DNA from: an uncultured Marinobacterium sp.
GTDB taxonomy: Bacteria > Pseudomonadota > Gammaproteobacteria > Pseudomonadales > Balneatricaceae
Reading direction: 5' to 3'
Assembly (NCBI GenBank): GCA_947501565.1
Contig: CANMWJ010000006.1
Coordinates: 1 to 64,000 of the forward strand
Length of the DNA stretch: 64,000 nucleotides
Shown piece by piece: positions 26,617 to 35,061 of the stretch (position 1 is its first letter; every line of letters begins with the position of its first letter). Under the pieces are notes generated by a model that saw only the letters and a list, made by a program, of their open reading frames with translations, had not been told where the DNA came from and made no database searches. The position numbers and the translations under genes are program-made.

Positions 26617-27501
26617 TCAGACCAGAAAGGCCAGCTCCGACAGTTCACGGTAGAGCCACTGCCCCGCATTACCCTCTTTGTATTTGGGGCTGATGATCAG
26701 GTCGACCGGCATATGAATCAGATCGCCACCGCTTTCGAAATGCAGCATCTGCAGGCTACCATCCGCCAGCCAGGGCTCCGCCATGTGTTGCGGCACCCAG
26801 GCCCAGCCCAATCCACGTTTAGCCAGCTCAATCAGGGCATACTGGCTCTCCACTTTCCACACCCGGTTGCTGAGCTGATCATCCGGCAACACCTTACCGG
26901 CACGGGAGGTGAGCAGCAGCTGGCGGTGGTTGTAGAGTTCATCAAAGCTCGGCAACAGCTGTCCCGCCAGTGGGTGTTGTGAGCCCACCACGGTGATCAT
27001 CGCCATCTGCTTTAGCGGTTTCAGGTGGTAGCCTTCATCCACCTCGAATGGGCTTACCAATACCCCCAGATCAGCACGCCCCTGCTGTACCAGTTTGATA
27101 ATATCCATGCGCGCCGGGTTCAGCAGTTCAAGCTCCAGCTGTGGAAAAGCCTGCTCAAAACGCACCAGCAGATCTTCCAGCGCATCTCCGATCAGGGACT
27201 CCTCCACCGCCAGCGATAATCGCCCCTCCTCTCCGGCAGCCATGGCATCAGCGCGCCCTGCCAACAGATTTGCCTGCTGTAGCAACGCCTGCGCTTGCGG
27301 CAACAGCGCCTCGCCCGCGGCAGTGAGCGTGGGCTCCCGGCGGCTGCGGTCAAACAGCATCAATCCCAGATCCAGTTCGAGGTTGGAGATCGATGTACTT
27401 ACTGCCGACTGCGCTTTACCCATCGCGCGCGCGGCGGCCGAGAACGAACCTTTCTCTACACTCAGGCTGAACGCCCGCAGTTGTTCCAGATTAAAACGCA
27501 T
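26617..27501 (-). CDS. LysR family transcriptional regulator
   Basis: A 294-residue LysR protein. The N-terminal helix-turn-helix (FNLEQLRAFSLSVEKGSFSAAARAMGKAQSAVSTSISNLE split over about 1-45) is followed by an effector-binding domain (about 90-290). It is divergent from the PACE efflux gene at 27632 with 130 bases between, which is the classic arrangement for a regulator of the neighbouring transporter. Confidence 0.93.
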   Translation of the reverse strand: MRFNLEQLRAFSLSVEKGSFSAAARAMGKAQSAVSTSISNLELDLGLMLFDRSRREPTLTAAGEALLPQAQALLQQANLLAGRADAMAAGEEGRLSLAVEESLIGDALEDLLVRFEQAFPQLELELLNPARMDIIKLVQQGRADLGVLVSPFEVDEGYHLKPLKQMAMITVVGSQHPLAGQLLPSFDELYNHRQLLLTSRAGKVLPDDQLSNRVWKVESQYALIELAKRGLGWAWVPQHMAEPWLADGSLQMLHFESGGDLIHMPVDLIISPKYKEGNAGQWLYRELSELAFLV

Positions 27502-27631
27502 GCTGTTTATCCACTCTACCAGTCGCTCACGCCAACCTATACATAAAACAGATAGATACTAACTTTTATCTATTCATTTACCTGAGAGAATAGCGCCATT
27601 GTTTTACTATTTCACCTGCCAGGGGATCGCT

Positions 27632-28066
27632 ATGCGCACCACTCTCGATCGTATCCGCCACACGCTGTTGTTTGAAGGTGTTGCTCTGGTGCTGGCCACC
27701 GGTGCCGCGACGCTGGTATTGGAGAACTCAGCGACCACCATAGGCACGCTGGCGGTAACTATGAGCCTGATCGCAATGGGTTGGAACTACCTGTACAACC
27801 TCTGGTTCGATCGCTGGTTGCAGATAGCGCCCAGCCAGCGTTCTTTCAAGATACGCGCGCTGCATGCATTGGGATTTGAAGGTGGGTTACTGGTTGCTAC
27901 TCTGCCGCTGGTCGCCTGGTGGCTGGATATGACACTTTGGCACGCGTTTCTGACCGATATCGCTTTTACACTCTTTTTCCTGATCTACGCGTTTGCGTTC
28001 AACTGGGCATACGATCAGATTTTCCCGGCGCAAGCCGAACTGAAACCAGCACGATTAGCCGACTAA
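27632..28066 (+). CDS. PACE family efflux transporter (AceI-like)
   Basis: A 144-residue membrane protein made of two tandem bacterial transmembrane pair units, four helices in total. It carries the PACE motifs: RIRHTLLFEG in helix 1 (Glu15, the essential AceI acid), WNYLYNLWFD in helix 2, RALHALGFEG in helix 3 and FNWAYDQIFP in helix 4. PACE proteins export cationic biocides such as chlorhexidine and short-chain diamines with protons. The ATG at 27632 has AGGGG upstream and fits the family N-terminus better than the further upstream codon. It is divergent from a LysR gene. Its end overlaps the end of the convergent ABC ATPase gene by 12 bases. Confidence 0.9.
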   Translation: MRTTLDRIRHTLLFEGVALVLATGAATLVLENSATTIGTLAVTMSLIAMGWNYLYNLWFDRWLQIAPSQRSFKIRALHALGFEGGLLVATLPLVAWWLDMTLWHAFLTDIAFTLFFLIYAFAFNWAYDQIFPAQAELKPARLAD

Positions 28067-28717
28067 GGGAGTCATCTTCAGTGCATCGATCAGGCGGTTA
28101 CGATCACAACTCCGGGCATCCAGGGTCTCGACAATCTGCGCGGGCTGCCCGCCGAGGACCAGCAAGCGATCACCGATATACAACGCCTCATCCAGATCGT
28201 GGGTGACATAGAGCAACTGGCGGCTGGGGTCTTCTACCACCAGGCGCTGAATCAGATCGCGCATCTGCACGGCGGTCACCGGATCGAGGGAGACCAGGGG
28301 TTCATCCATCAGCACCAGATCGGGCGCAAGCAGCAGGCAACGCACCAGCGCCACCCGACGGGCCATACCCAGCGACAGACGTGTCGGAAACTGATCAGCA
28401 ACATCCGCCAACCCAACTTCACCCAATAGGTGCAACGCCTGCTCCCGGTCCGGATTGACCAGCAACAGGTTATCCTGCACCGTGCGCCAGGGTAGCAAGC
28501 GCGGTTGCTGGAACATATAACCCAGCGTAGGTGTGTCGCCCCGCCAGATCGAATCGCGGTAACCCCGATCCAGGCCGGAGATAATATTGAGTAGGGTTGT
28601 TTTACCGCAACCTGAGGGTCCCAGCAGACAGATGCTTTCGCCCGCCTCAAAGCCGAAACTGATTTCACCCAACACCGACCGCTCGAAGCTGCGGCCGCTG
28701 ATTTTCAACTCAAACAT
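28055..28717 (-). CDS. ABC transporter ATP-binding protein (NitT/TauT type)
   Basis: About 220 residues from ATG 28717, which overlaps the permease stop by eight bases; a longer upstream frame lacks family resemblance. Walker A is GPSGCGKTT, the Q-loop region YMFQQPRLLPWRTV, signature LSLGMARRVALVRC (LSLGM instead of LSGGQ), Walker B LVLMDEPLVSLD and H-loop THDLDEA. It resembles SsuB/TauB/NrtD ATPases that import sulfonates, nitrate or aromatic compounds. It is the third gene of a binding protein - permease - ATPase operon. Confidence 0.9.
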   Translation of the reverse strand: MFELKISGRSFERSVLGEISFGFEAGESICLLGPSGCGKTTLLNIISGLDRGYRDSIWRGDTPTLGYMFQQPRLLPWRTVQDNLLLVNPDREQALHLLGEVGLADVADQFPTRLSLGMARRVALVRCLLLAPDLVLMDEPLVSLDPVTAVQMRDLIQRLVVEDPSRQLLYVTHDLDEALYIGDRLLVLGGQPAQIVETLDARSCDRNRLIDALKMTPLVG

Positions 28718-29474
28718 GCCCCGCCTCCCGCTGCCAACGCACCGCGTACTGCTCTGCCGGTTGCAGCAGACACCACTCAATAAGCTGCACCACAACGATA
28801 AAGGCAAAGCTGAACGCAAGGATACGGGTAACATCAAACATCTGGAACGCCAGGTGCAGCTGGAAACCGATCCCGTCGGAGCGGCCCAACAGCTCCACCA
28901 CCAGCACGATCTTCCAGATCAGAGCCAGTCCGCTGCGGGTGGCTGCCATGAAAAAGGGAAACAGCTGCGGCCACCAGAGATGACACACCTTCTGCCAGAA
29001 ACTGAAGTGATAGATCGTCGCCATCTCCTCCAGCTCCGGATCGAAGGTTCGTGCTCCTTCGCGTAAGGTGACCGCCACATTGGGGATCTTGTTGATCACC
29101 ACCGCCGCCACCGCTGCGGCTTCCACCAAGCCGAACCAGACGTAGAGCAGGATGATCACCACCAGTGCAGGGATGTTGAGTAGCAGCACCAACACCGGGT
29201 CCAGCCAGCGGTTTACCCGGCGCAGCCGCCCCATCAACACACCCAGCAGGGTTCCCAGCAACATCGCGGCGACAAAACTGATCAGCACCCGTTGCAGGGT
29301 GATCAGCAGGTTGCCCTGCAGTTCGTTCAGCTGCCAGAGTTCCGCCATCAGCGAAGCCACCTCAACGGGCGATGGCAACAGCGGGTTATTAAAGCTTTGG
29401 GCGGCAATCTGCCACACCACCGCCAGTAACAGCAGGGTCAGACTCTGATCACGCAGGCGGATAAAGTTGTTCAA
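28710..29474 (-). CDS. ABC transporter permease (NitT/TauT type)
   Basis: A 254-residue protein with about six hydrophobic segments and the binding-protein-dependent transport signature TLREGARTFDPELEEMATIYHFS (EAA loop, read here in part). It resembles SsuC. The start appears to be TTG at 29474, which overlaps the stop of the binding protein gene (TTGA), and there is no better start nearby. Confidence 0.88.
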   Translation of the reverse strand: MNNFIRLRDQSLTLLLLAVVWQIAAQSFNNPLLPSPVEVASLMAELWQLNELQGNLLITLQRVLISFVAAMLLGTLLGVLMGRLRRVNRWLDPVLVLLLNIPALVVIILLYVWFGLVEAAAVAAVVINKIPNVAVTLREGARTFDPELEEMATIYHFSFWQKVCHLWWPQLFPFFMAATRSGLALIWKIVLVVELLGRSDGIGFQLHLAFQMFDVTRILAFSFAFIVVVQLIEWCLLQPAEQYAVRWQREAGHV

Positions 29475-30505
29475 GGTTGCTGACTGAGCACAGACTCAGG
29501 CTCATTCTCAGGTGTTGCGGACAGACGGAATAACGCAGCGTCCAGCTGGTCCCCGCGGGGTTGTTTCCGGCTCTGATCGATCAGCTGATAGAAACGCTGC
29601 GCACTGGCGATTTGCGATGCATCTAACGCGACAGGGACGCCCAACAGATATCCAGCCCGCAGCGCCTGGAACTCGGTATCATCGCTGGCTTTTATCAACG
29701 GACGAATCTGCTGCCAGAGCTGTTCATCGCTCTGCAACCGCTGTTTGGTCTGCGCTACGGCGCGCGCAAAACCTGCGGCAGCATCCGCATGCCCGTCGAC
29801 CCAATTACGGTCGAACAGATAACCCAACATCGGCATACGAGTATCCAATCCCTGTGCTGCGGTTAGCTGGTTCAGGTCGACCAGGCGGCGATATCCCTCC
29901 GCTTCAAGTCGGGCACCGTAATGCCAGAAAGTAACAAGCAAATCGAGCTGCCCACGCTTCAACTCAGCACTCAAAAGCGGTGGCGCTGCGAACTTAATTT
30001 CCGCCTCACGGCTCAGGTCGATACCTGCCGCACGGGCCTGATGCTGGATCAGAATCCAACCCTTGGAGTAGGGACCACCGGCCACACCGATCCGTTTTCC
30101 ACGTAAATTCTTAATCCAGTCGTTACCGTCAAGATCGCTGCCATTCGCCACCAGTACGCGCCCAATTGACGTTGAATAGGGCAAAAACCACAGTAACTGT
30201 CCCTGCGTCAGCCGCTGCCCCGCCCAGAGCCAGTCGGAGACGATAGCATCCACGCCGCCGCTGGTCAGCGCCAGCCGGGTTGCAGACATGTTCGCGTAGG
30301 GTTGGATCTGCAACTGAAAGCCGTTGACACGGTCCAGCCCCGCCAGTTGCATGGCGCGTAACTCCCAGTGCACGGTACCGCCATGCAGTGTACCTACGCG
30401 AACCTCTTGACGGACCTCTTGACGGACCTCGGGCAGTGGCGATGCCTGTAGCGGCCAGCTGAGGCAAAGCAGGAGGTATATCCAGACGTTACGCAGTTTA
30501 AACAT
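29471..30505 (-). CDS. ABC transporter substrate-binding protein (NitT/TauT type)
   Basis: A 344-residue exported protein (signal peptide about 1-22, ending LQASP). The mature part has the SsuA/NMT1-like fold: VRVGTLHGGTVHWELRAMQ, SGGVDAIVSDWLW and LRGKRIGVAGGPYSKGW. Just after the signal the protein carries a short repeat, EVRQEVRQEVR, encoded by a 12-base tandem repeat near 30402-30430. It heads the minus-strand importer operon and is divergent from the CXXCW gene across 137 bases that contain a shared-type operator. The ligand is unknown; a link to alcohol or quinoprotein metabolism is only suggested by position. Confidence 0.87.
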   Translation of the reverse strand: MFKLRNVWIYLLLCLSWPLQASPLPEVRQEVRQEVRVGTLHGGTVHWELRAMQLAGLDRVNGFQLQIQPYANMSATRLALTSGGVDAIVSDWLWAGQRLTQGQLLWFLPYSTSIGRVLVANGSDLDGNDWIKNLRGKRIGVAGGPYSKGWILIQHQARAAGIDLSREAEIKFAAPPLLSAELKRGQLDLLVTFWHYGARLEAEGYRRLVDLNQLTAAQGLDTRMPMLGYLFDRNWVDGHADAAAGFARAVAQTKQRLQSDEQLWQQIRPLIKASDDTEFQALRAGYLLGVPVALDASQIASAQRFYQLIDQSRKQPRGDQLDAALFRLSATPENEPESVLSQQP

Positions 30506-30562
30506 GGGTTCACCGTGGTGCAGGGTTATCTTAAATTCACCTTAAGCCGCCCCAAAATGGTG

Positions 30563-30592
30563 AAAAATAGTACTTTCGTACCTGTTTTTTCG
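30563..30592. promoter_or_regulatory. Putative 30-bp operator between the CXXCW gene and the NitT/TauT operon
   Basis: AAAAAT, the core AGTACTTTCGTACC, and TGTTTTTTCG. It is nearly the same as the element at 19064-19093 and ends 50 bases before the CXXCW start. It could also act on the divergent transporter operon. Confidence 0.55.
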
Positions 30593-30642
30593 CCCCATGG
30601 TAGGATTCATGACTGCACTTTCGCAGGGTGTAATTAACACCT

Positions 30643-31251
30643 ATGAGAGGAAAAACGGTTTCATCACTGCTACTTAGCGGCGTTCTGCTCTGGAGCGGTT
30701 CGTTGATGGGGGCAGACACCGACAACAGCCACTGGCTCGCAAAGTTCCAGAACCAGGAGGAGCTGTTCTCGATTGAGGGTTACCGCCTGTTACGCTACCG
30801 TAGCCCGACGCCGGAGCAGGCGGAAGGCGCAGTAACACTGACAACCGGGCAGCTGAAAAACTTGCTGGCGGGCAAGCAGAAACCCGCGCTACTCAACGTG
30901 CAACCTCTGGCCTCGACGCAGGGTGTCTTTCTGGAGAAAGAGCCGTTCTACCAGATTCCCGGTAGCCGCTGGGTCCCCAATGTGGGCCGCGGCGAAATTG
31001 ATGAGGGCTGGGAGACCTATTTTCGTCATCATCTGCAGCAGGTGACTCAAGGCAAACCGGACTCTCCGGTGGTCATCTACTGCCGTGCCGATTGCTGGAT
31101 GAGCTGGAATGCGGTAAAACGCGCTGCCAGCTGGGGCTACAGCCAGCTATTCTGGTATAGAGATGGTGTTGACGGCTGGCGAGATGCTGGATTGAAATTA
31201 ATTGAAGCCACACCGCAACCCTATCCGGTGCGTGTGCCAAGCTATAACTAG
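30643..31251 (+). CDS. PQQ-associated rhodanese-like CXXCW-family protein
   Basis: A 202-residue exported protein (signal peptide about 1-23, ending SLMGA). The C-terminal half is rhodanese-like: VVIYCRADCWMSWNAVK, with Cys147 at the rhodanese catalytic position and Cys151 four residues on, then the closing LFWYRDGVDGWRDAG. It belongs to the family found with PQQ-dependent catabolism genes and named after a CXXCW motif; here the spacing is CRADCW. It probably handles a sulfur or thiol group in the periplasm, perhaps with the SoxYZ-like carrier encoded at 13.6 kb. That link is an inference. Confidence 0.88.
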   Translation: MRGKTVSSLLLSGVLLWSGSLMGADTDNSHWLAKFQNQEELFSIEGYRLLRYRSPTPEQAEGAVTLTTGQLKNLLAGKQKPALLNVQPLASTQGVFLEKEPFYQIPGSRWVPNVGRGEIDEGWETYFRHHLQQVTQGKPDSPVVIYCRADCWMSWNAVKRAASWGYSQLFWYRDGVDGWRDAGLKLIEATPQPYPVRVPSYN

Positions 31252-31312
31252 ATAAATACTCACAGCGGATGTGCAGAAACATAATAAGTAAAAGAAAGGC
31301 GGGAGATCTGTT

Positions 31313-31981
31313 GTGTACAAGATTCTGATAGCGGATGACCATCCACTGTTTAGAGAAGCGATCACCAATGTGATCGAGAAGAGTTTTCCGGGTTGCGAAA
31401 CCATCGAAACGGAAGACCTGGACAGCGCACTGAACATCACCCAGGAGTGTGATGAGCTGGACCTGATCCTGCTGGATCTCAACATGCCGGGCATGAACGG
31501 CCTCAACGGCCTGATCACTCTGCGCAATGAAGCACCGACTATTCCGGTGGTTATTGTGTCCGCCGAAGAGGACAAACAGATCGTCCTGCAGGCGATCACA
31601 TACGGTGCCGTGGGTTTTATCACTAAGTCATCGCCGCGCGAGCAGATGACCGAAGCGCTGACGCAGATTCTGGCCGGTAACGTTTACCTGCCGTCCGATA
31701 TCATCCGTTCCAGTCAGCCGGAAAATCGCCGCACCAGCCGCAAAGATGAAAACCAGATTCCACCGGAACTGCTTTCCTCCCTCACCCGCCGTCAGTTACT
31801 GGTGCTGGAGCGCATGTCTAAGGGTGAATCCAACAAACAGATCGCTTACAACCTGAACATCGCCGAAACCACCGTGAAAGCACACGTCTCTGCGATCCTG
31901 CGTAAGCTGAACGTACACAACCGCATTCAGGCGGTGTTGTCGGCAGGCAACATCGATTTCAGCGAGTATCTTAAGCGCTGA
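31313..31981 (+). CDS. NarL/LuxR-type response regulator (AgmR/ErbR-like)
   Basis: A 222-residue response regulator starting at GTG 31313 with GGGAG seven bases upstream. The receiver has [13 protein letters not shown], the phosphoacceptor in [13 protein letters not shown] and the Lys in FITKSS. The LuxR domain reads [29 protein letters not shown] and [15 protein letters not shown]. No histidine kinase is adjacent, so it is an orphan; in Pseudomonas the related ErbR/AgmR regulator is needed for the PQQ alcohol genes. It lies 61 bases after the CXXCW gene and may share its transcript. Confidence 0.92.
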   Translation: MYKILIADDHPLFREAITNVIEKSFPGCETIETEDLDSALNITQECDELDLILLDLNMPGMNGLNGLITLRNEAPTIPVVIVSAEEDKQIVLQAITYGAVGFITKSSPREQMTEALTQILAGNVYLPSDIIRSSQPENRRTSRKDENQIPPELLSSLTRRQLLVLERMSKGESNKQIAYNLNIAETTVKAHVSAILRKLNVHNRIQAVLSAGNIDFSEYLKR

Positions 31982-32026
31982 TACAACGAATCCATTGCGA
32001 AACTTCTGAAGCATTGCTCAGCTTTT

Positions 32027-32052
32027 AGCCCCGTTTTACGGGGCTTTCTTTT
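32027..32052 (+). terminator. Terminator after the orphan response regulator
   Basis: The stem AGCCCC/GGGGCT with a seven-base loop is followed by TTCTTTT, 46 bases after the stop codon. Confidence 0.88.
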
Positions 32053-32073
32053 AAGCCGATGTCGAAGAAACAC

Positions 32074-32159
32074 GTAGGTTGGCGACGAGCGTAGCGACTC
32101 CCAACTTCGGATATATTTGTCAGGCTTTGTTGGGAGTCGCGTTGCTCGTCCCAACCTAC
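32074..32159. repeat. REP-like inverted repeat
   Basis: Left arm 32074-32105 starts GTAGGTTGGCGACGAGCG and ends CGACTCCCAAC; right arm 32129-32159 is its near-perfect reverse complement (GTTGGGAGTCGC...CCAACCTAC). The loop is 23 bases. Related units lie at 10334, about 52678 and 62078-62200. It lies between genes, directly after a terminator. Confidence 0.8.
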
Positions 32160-32190
32160 TCAAAGCCCAATTCCCGCGTTCGCTAGACGC

Positions 32191-32568
32191 TTAATCAAAT
32201 ACCCGCGCACAAGCCCCGTACTCGTTAAAGCGCTCATCCCAGCGACGCACATCGTTGGCACGACGCCAGCGCGAGTGGAAGAACTCCATCAGACAGTTGC
32301 CGTGATCCAGCTGGATCAGCAGGGTATCGAACTCGTTTACCTGTTCATACGGTGGGTATTCACGGCTGGCACCCCAGGTGTATCCACCTTTGCGATCGGC
32401 GTACGCCTGCCAGAATCCCTCCATACTCAGCCAGCGGCTGTTCTCCTTATCCCAGGCCTCTAACTGGCCATGACCGTTTTCGCGTACCTGTCCATCGCGC
32501 AGATCTTCATTACCACTCCAGGCCAGTTGTGAGCTCAGAACCAGTACAGCAGCTAAAATAATTCGCAT
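32191..32568 (-). CDS. Small exported protein, unknown function
   Basis: A 125-residue protein with a signal peptide (about 1-18, ending LAWSG). The mature part is acidic and aromatic-rich, with two cysteines (GNCLMEFFHS and YGACARVF) that could pair. I do not recognise a family. It is alone on the minus strand between the REP-like repeat and the GFA-like gene. Confidence 0.7.
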   Translation of the reverse strand: MRIILAAVLVLSSQLAWSGNEDLRDGQVRENGHGQLEAWDKENSRWLSMEGFWQAYADRKGGYTWGASREYPPYEQVNEFDTLLIQLDHGNCLMEFFHSRWRRANDVRRWDERFNEYGACARVFD

Positions 32569-32661
32569 CGCGTTGTCTCCCCTTCAATCGCTCCGTGTGC
32601 GTGATGACTCCATTCTAGTCATCACGCTGAAACTAAACTGAAAAACGCGTCGGAAAACGAT

Positions 32662-33093
32662 TTATCGTGGCGGCAGTTCGTCGTGTTGCGGTAGCTCTGA
32701 CGCAGGAGCATACCATTCTGCGGCAGAAGCACAGAAGATGTTTTGCGTCGGTTTCAGTGGCGGGGTTTCATCCAGAGTCCCTGCGGGAATAACCACCGCT
32801 TTGCCCGATTTGGCCGCCCAGGGCAGCGAAGATCCGCAGCTACGGCAGAACGCAGTGGTGAAGTGTTTGGTTTCGGGTGGTGCATAGCTGACAACCAGCT
32901 CGCGTCCTGCCAGCCATCGGAACTGATCAGGTTTTACCAGCAGGTTGGATGCAAAGGCGCTGCCGGTAAATTTGCGGCAGCGGGAGCAGTGACAATACTG
33001 AAATATCCCCAGATTGCCACTGATTTCATAGTGGACCTGACCGCACAAACAGCTACCCGGCGTGGTCATCTCGACCGGTTCATTGTGATTCAT
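32662..33093 (-). CDS. GFA/CENP-V family zinc protein
   Basis: A 143-residue protein with the glutathione-dependent formaldehyde-activating fold. The zinc ligands are Cys15-Cys17 (CLCG), Cys34-Cys36-Cys39 (CHCSRC) and Cys83-Cys86 (CRSC). Family members bind two zinc ions; some speed the addition of formaldehyde to glutathione, but most are uncharacterised. It is not obviously part of the alcohol cluster, though aldehyde handling would fit the region. Confidence 0.9.
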   Translation of the reverse strand: MNHNEPVEMTTPGSCLCGQVHYEISGNLGIFQYCHCSRCRKFTGSAFASNLLVKPDQFRWLAGRELVVSYAPPETKHFTTAFCRSCGSSLPWAAKSGKAVVIPAGTLDETPPLKPTQNIFCASAAEWYAPASELPQHDELPPR

Positions 33094-33193
33094 TCCTATG
33101 CCTCTTGTTATTTTTAGGTGGCGTTAAGAGGCTATAAAGATGCTTGATCCCGGACCTGCTGGCAAGCGTTGAAGGATCAGTATGGCAGATCCT

Positions 33194-34171
33194 TTACTGC
33201 TGCCGGTTGCGGAACTCCCGTGGTGAACACCCCAGCGCCTTCTGAAACAAACGACGCAGCGAACTGGCGCTGCTGTACCCTACCCGTTCGACGATCTGCT
33301 CAATATTCAGCTGGGTAGTTTCCAGTAGCAGTTTGGTGTGCTCCAGGCGCAGCTGCTGCAGATATTCGGTGGGCGTGATCCCCCGCGCCTTACGGAAGCG
33401 GCGCGAAAGTGTCCGCTCACTGACACAGTGCAGTTCAGCCAACGACGCCAGATCCAGTGGCTGCGCAATATGACGTTGCATCCAGCTCTCCACCGCCAGC
33501 ACCATCGCATCCTGATGTTCTGTCTGTGCCTGCATAAAGAGGTAAGGTGTCGCATAGGTCTGATTGGCATCGATCAGCATGGTTTTGGCGCATGCCTCCG
33601 CCAACTGGCGCCCCACTTGCTGTTCAACGATCTGCAACATGACCCCCAGATTGGCAGTCATGGCGCCGGTACAAAAATTCTGTGTGTTCTCCACCATGGT
33701 GGTATCGGTCCGCAGGGTAATCTGGGGATAACGTTTCTGGAACAGGCTGCTCAGCCACCAGGCTGTGGCCGCGCTCTGCCCATCCAGCAGACCCGTTTCC
33801 GCCAGCAGAAAGACACCGCTGCAGTTGGCGGCTACACAGACTCCCGCCTCTTGCTGGGTTTTCAACCAGCGCTGTTCCCGATCCAACCCCTGCACCTTCT
33901 GGATCAGCTGCTTGCCATCCACATGATGCACCCCCGGCACGATGATCAGATCGGGCGCAGGCGCATCCTCCAGGCGATAATCCACCAGCATCCGCGTACC
34001 GTTGGATGCGGTGACCTGATCGCCCTCAACCGACACCAGATTGCAGCGGTAGAGCGCATCGCCATCACCCCGCTGCTTCCAGAGCGTGTTCATCACGTTG
34101 AATACATCGAAAGTGGAAGCGATGCCCGAAGACTGAAAACCGTCGAAAACTAAACCCAGTACCTGATACAT
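33194..34171 (-). CDS. GlxA family AraC-type regulator with DJ-1/PfpI domain
   Basis: A 325-residue regulator. The N-terminal DJ-1/PfpI-like domain (about 1-190) has GVCVAANCSGVFLLAETGLL, with the nucleophile-elbow cysteine in AANCSG. The C-terminal AraC helix-turn-helix pair (about 225-320) has LDLASLAELHCVSERTLSRRFRK and NIEQIVERVGYSSASSLRRLF. Relatives include GlxA, CdhR and ArgR-type regulators of amine and amino acid use. It is divergent from the AhpD-like gene at 34281 (109 bases) and could control it. Confidence 0.93.
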   Translation of the reverse strand: MYQVLGLVFDGFQSSGIASTFDVFNVMNTLWKQRGDGDALYRCNLVSVEGDQVTASNGTRMLVDYRLEDAPAPDLIIVPGVHHVDGKQLIQKVQGLDREQRWLKTQQEAGVCVAANCSGVFLLAETGLLDGQSAATAWWLSSLFQKRYPQITLRTDTTMVENTQNFCTGAMTANLGVMLQIVEQQVGRQLAEACAKTMLIDANQTYATPYLFMQAQTEHQDAMVLAVESWMQRHIAQPLDLASLAELHCVSERTLSRRFRKARGITPTEYLQQLRLEHTKLLLETTQLNIEQIVERVGYSSASSLRRLFQKALGCSPREFRNRQQ

Positions 34172-34280
34172 AGTGTCTGCTTACGCTCGCTTTATGGCGC
34201 TTGAGTGACTGATTATGATCGTTTTAAGTTGCTACGATGTCTACCGTCGATTAACCGTTCAAAAAATAAGAGAGATAAAA

Positions 34281-34865
34281 ATGAGTGAGAGCGCTATCAG
34301 CCGCTACCCGGTACCGGACGTAAATGAACTGGACAGCGATATCCGCGACCGCATTCTTGAAGTGCAGGAGAAAGCCGGATTTATCCCCAACGTGTTCCTG
34401 ACCCTGGCTCACCGCCCGGCGGAGTTCCGTGCCTTCTTCGCCTATCACGATGCGATTATGGAGCGTGAAGAGAGTACTCTGACACCGGCCGAGAAAGAGA
34501 TGATTATCGTCGCGACCAGCGCTGCCAACGGTTGCCAGTACTGCGTAATCGCCCACGGCGCCCTGCTACGTGTTTTCTCCAAAGAACCTCTTCTTGCTGA
34601 CCAGATCGCCATCAACTACCTGCACGCGCCACTGAGCGAACGTCAGAAGGCGATGATGGACTTTGCGATGAAACTCTCCCAAGCACCTGAACTGGTGTGC
34701 ACCGACGATTACGAGTTGCTGCACGAACAGGGCTTTAACGACGAAGATATCTGGGATATCGCTGGCATTACCGCCTTTTTCGGTCTCTCCAACCGTATGG
34801 CGATTGTCACTGCAATGCAGGCCAACACCGAGTTTTACACCATGGCGCGCGAACCTCGCAGCTGA
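34281..34865 (+). CDS. AhpD-like/carboxymuconolactone decarboxylase family peroxidase-related protein
   Basis: A 194-residue cytoplasmic protein with the AhpD-type redox site NGCQYCVIAH (Cys85, Cys88, His92) in the helical core. Members of this peroxidase-related group reduce peroxides or act on unknown substrates. The ATG at 34281 has AAGAGAG upstream; a longer frame starting at 34215 lacks family resemblance in its extra residues. It is divergent from the GlxA-type regulator. Confidence 0.9.
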   Translation: MSESAISRYPVPDVNELDSDIRDRILEVQEKAGFIPNVFLTLAHRPAEFRAFFAYHDAIMEREESTLTPAEKEMIIVATSAANGCQYCVIAHGALLRVFSKEPLLADQIAINYLHAPLSERQKAMMDFAMKLSQAPELVCTDDYELLHEQGFNDEDIWDIAGITAFFGLSNRMAIVTAMQANTEFYTMAREPRS

Positions 34866-35061
34866 TGCTCGCCTGATCAGGGGCAACAGTCGTTGCTCCT
34901 GCCTTGTCTCCATTTGTTCCTTGCCCCTTACCCCTTGCCTGGATGATTCCTGCATCCGCCTTTGGCTGCCCTGCTTGCATCCCCCTCTACAAACACCGAT
35001 ACTCAATATATCTATATTTAAGATATATAAATTATATTTATATCGATTTTAAGGATCGCTT

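Noticed and set aside
32074-32159. Intrinsic terminator reading of the large inverted repeat
   Set aside because: A separate terminator with a T-run lies just upstream (32027-32052), and the repeat recurs elsewhere, which fits a REP-like element.
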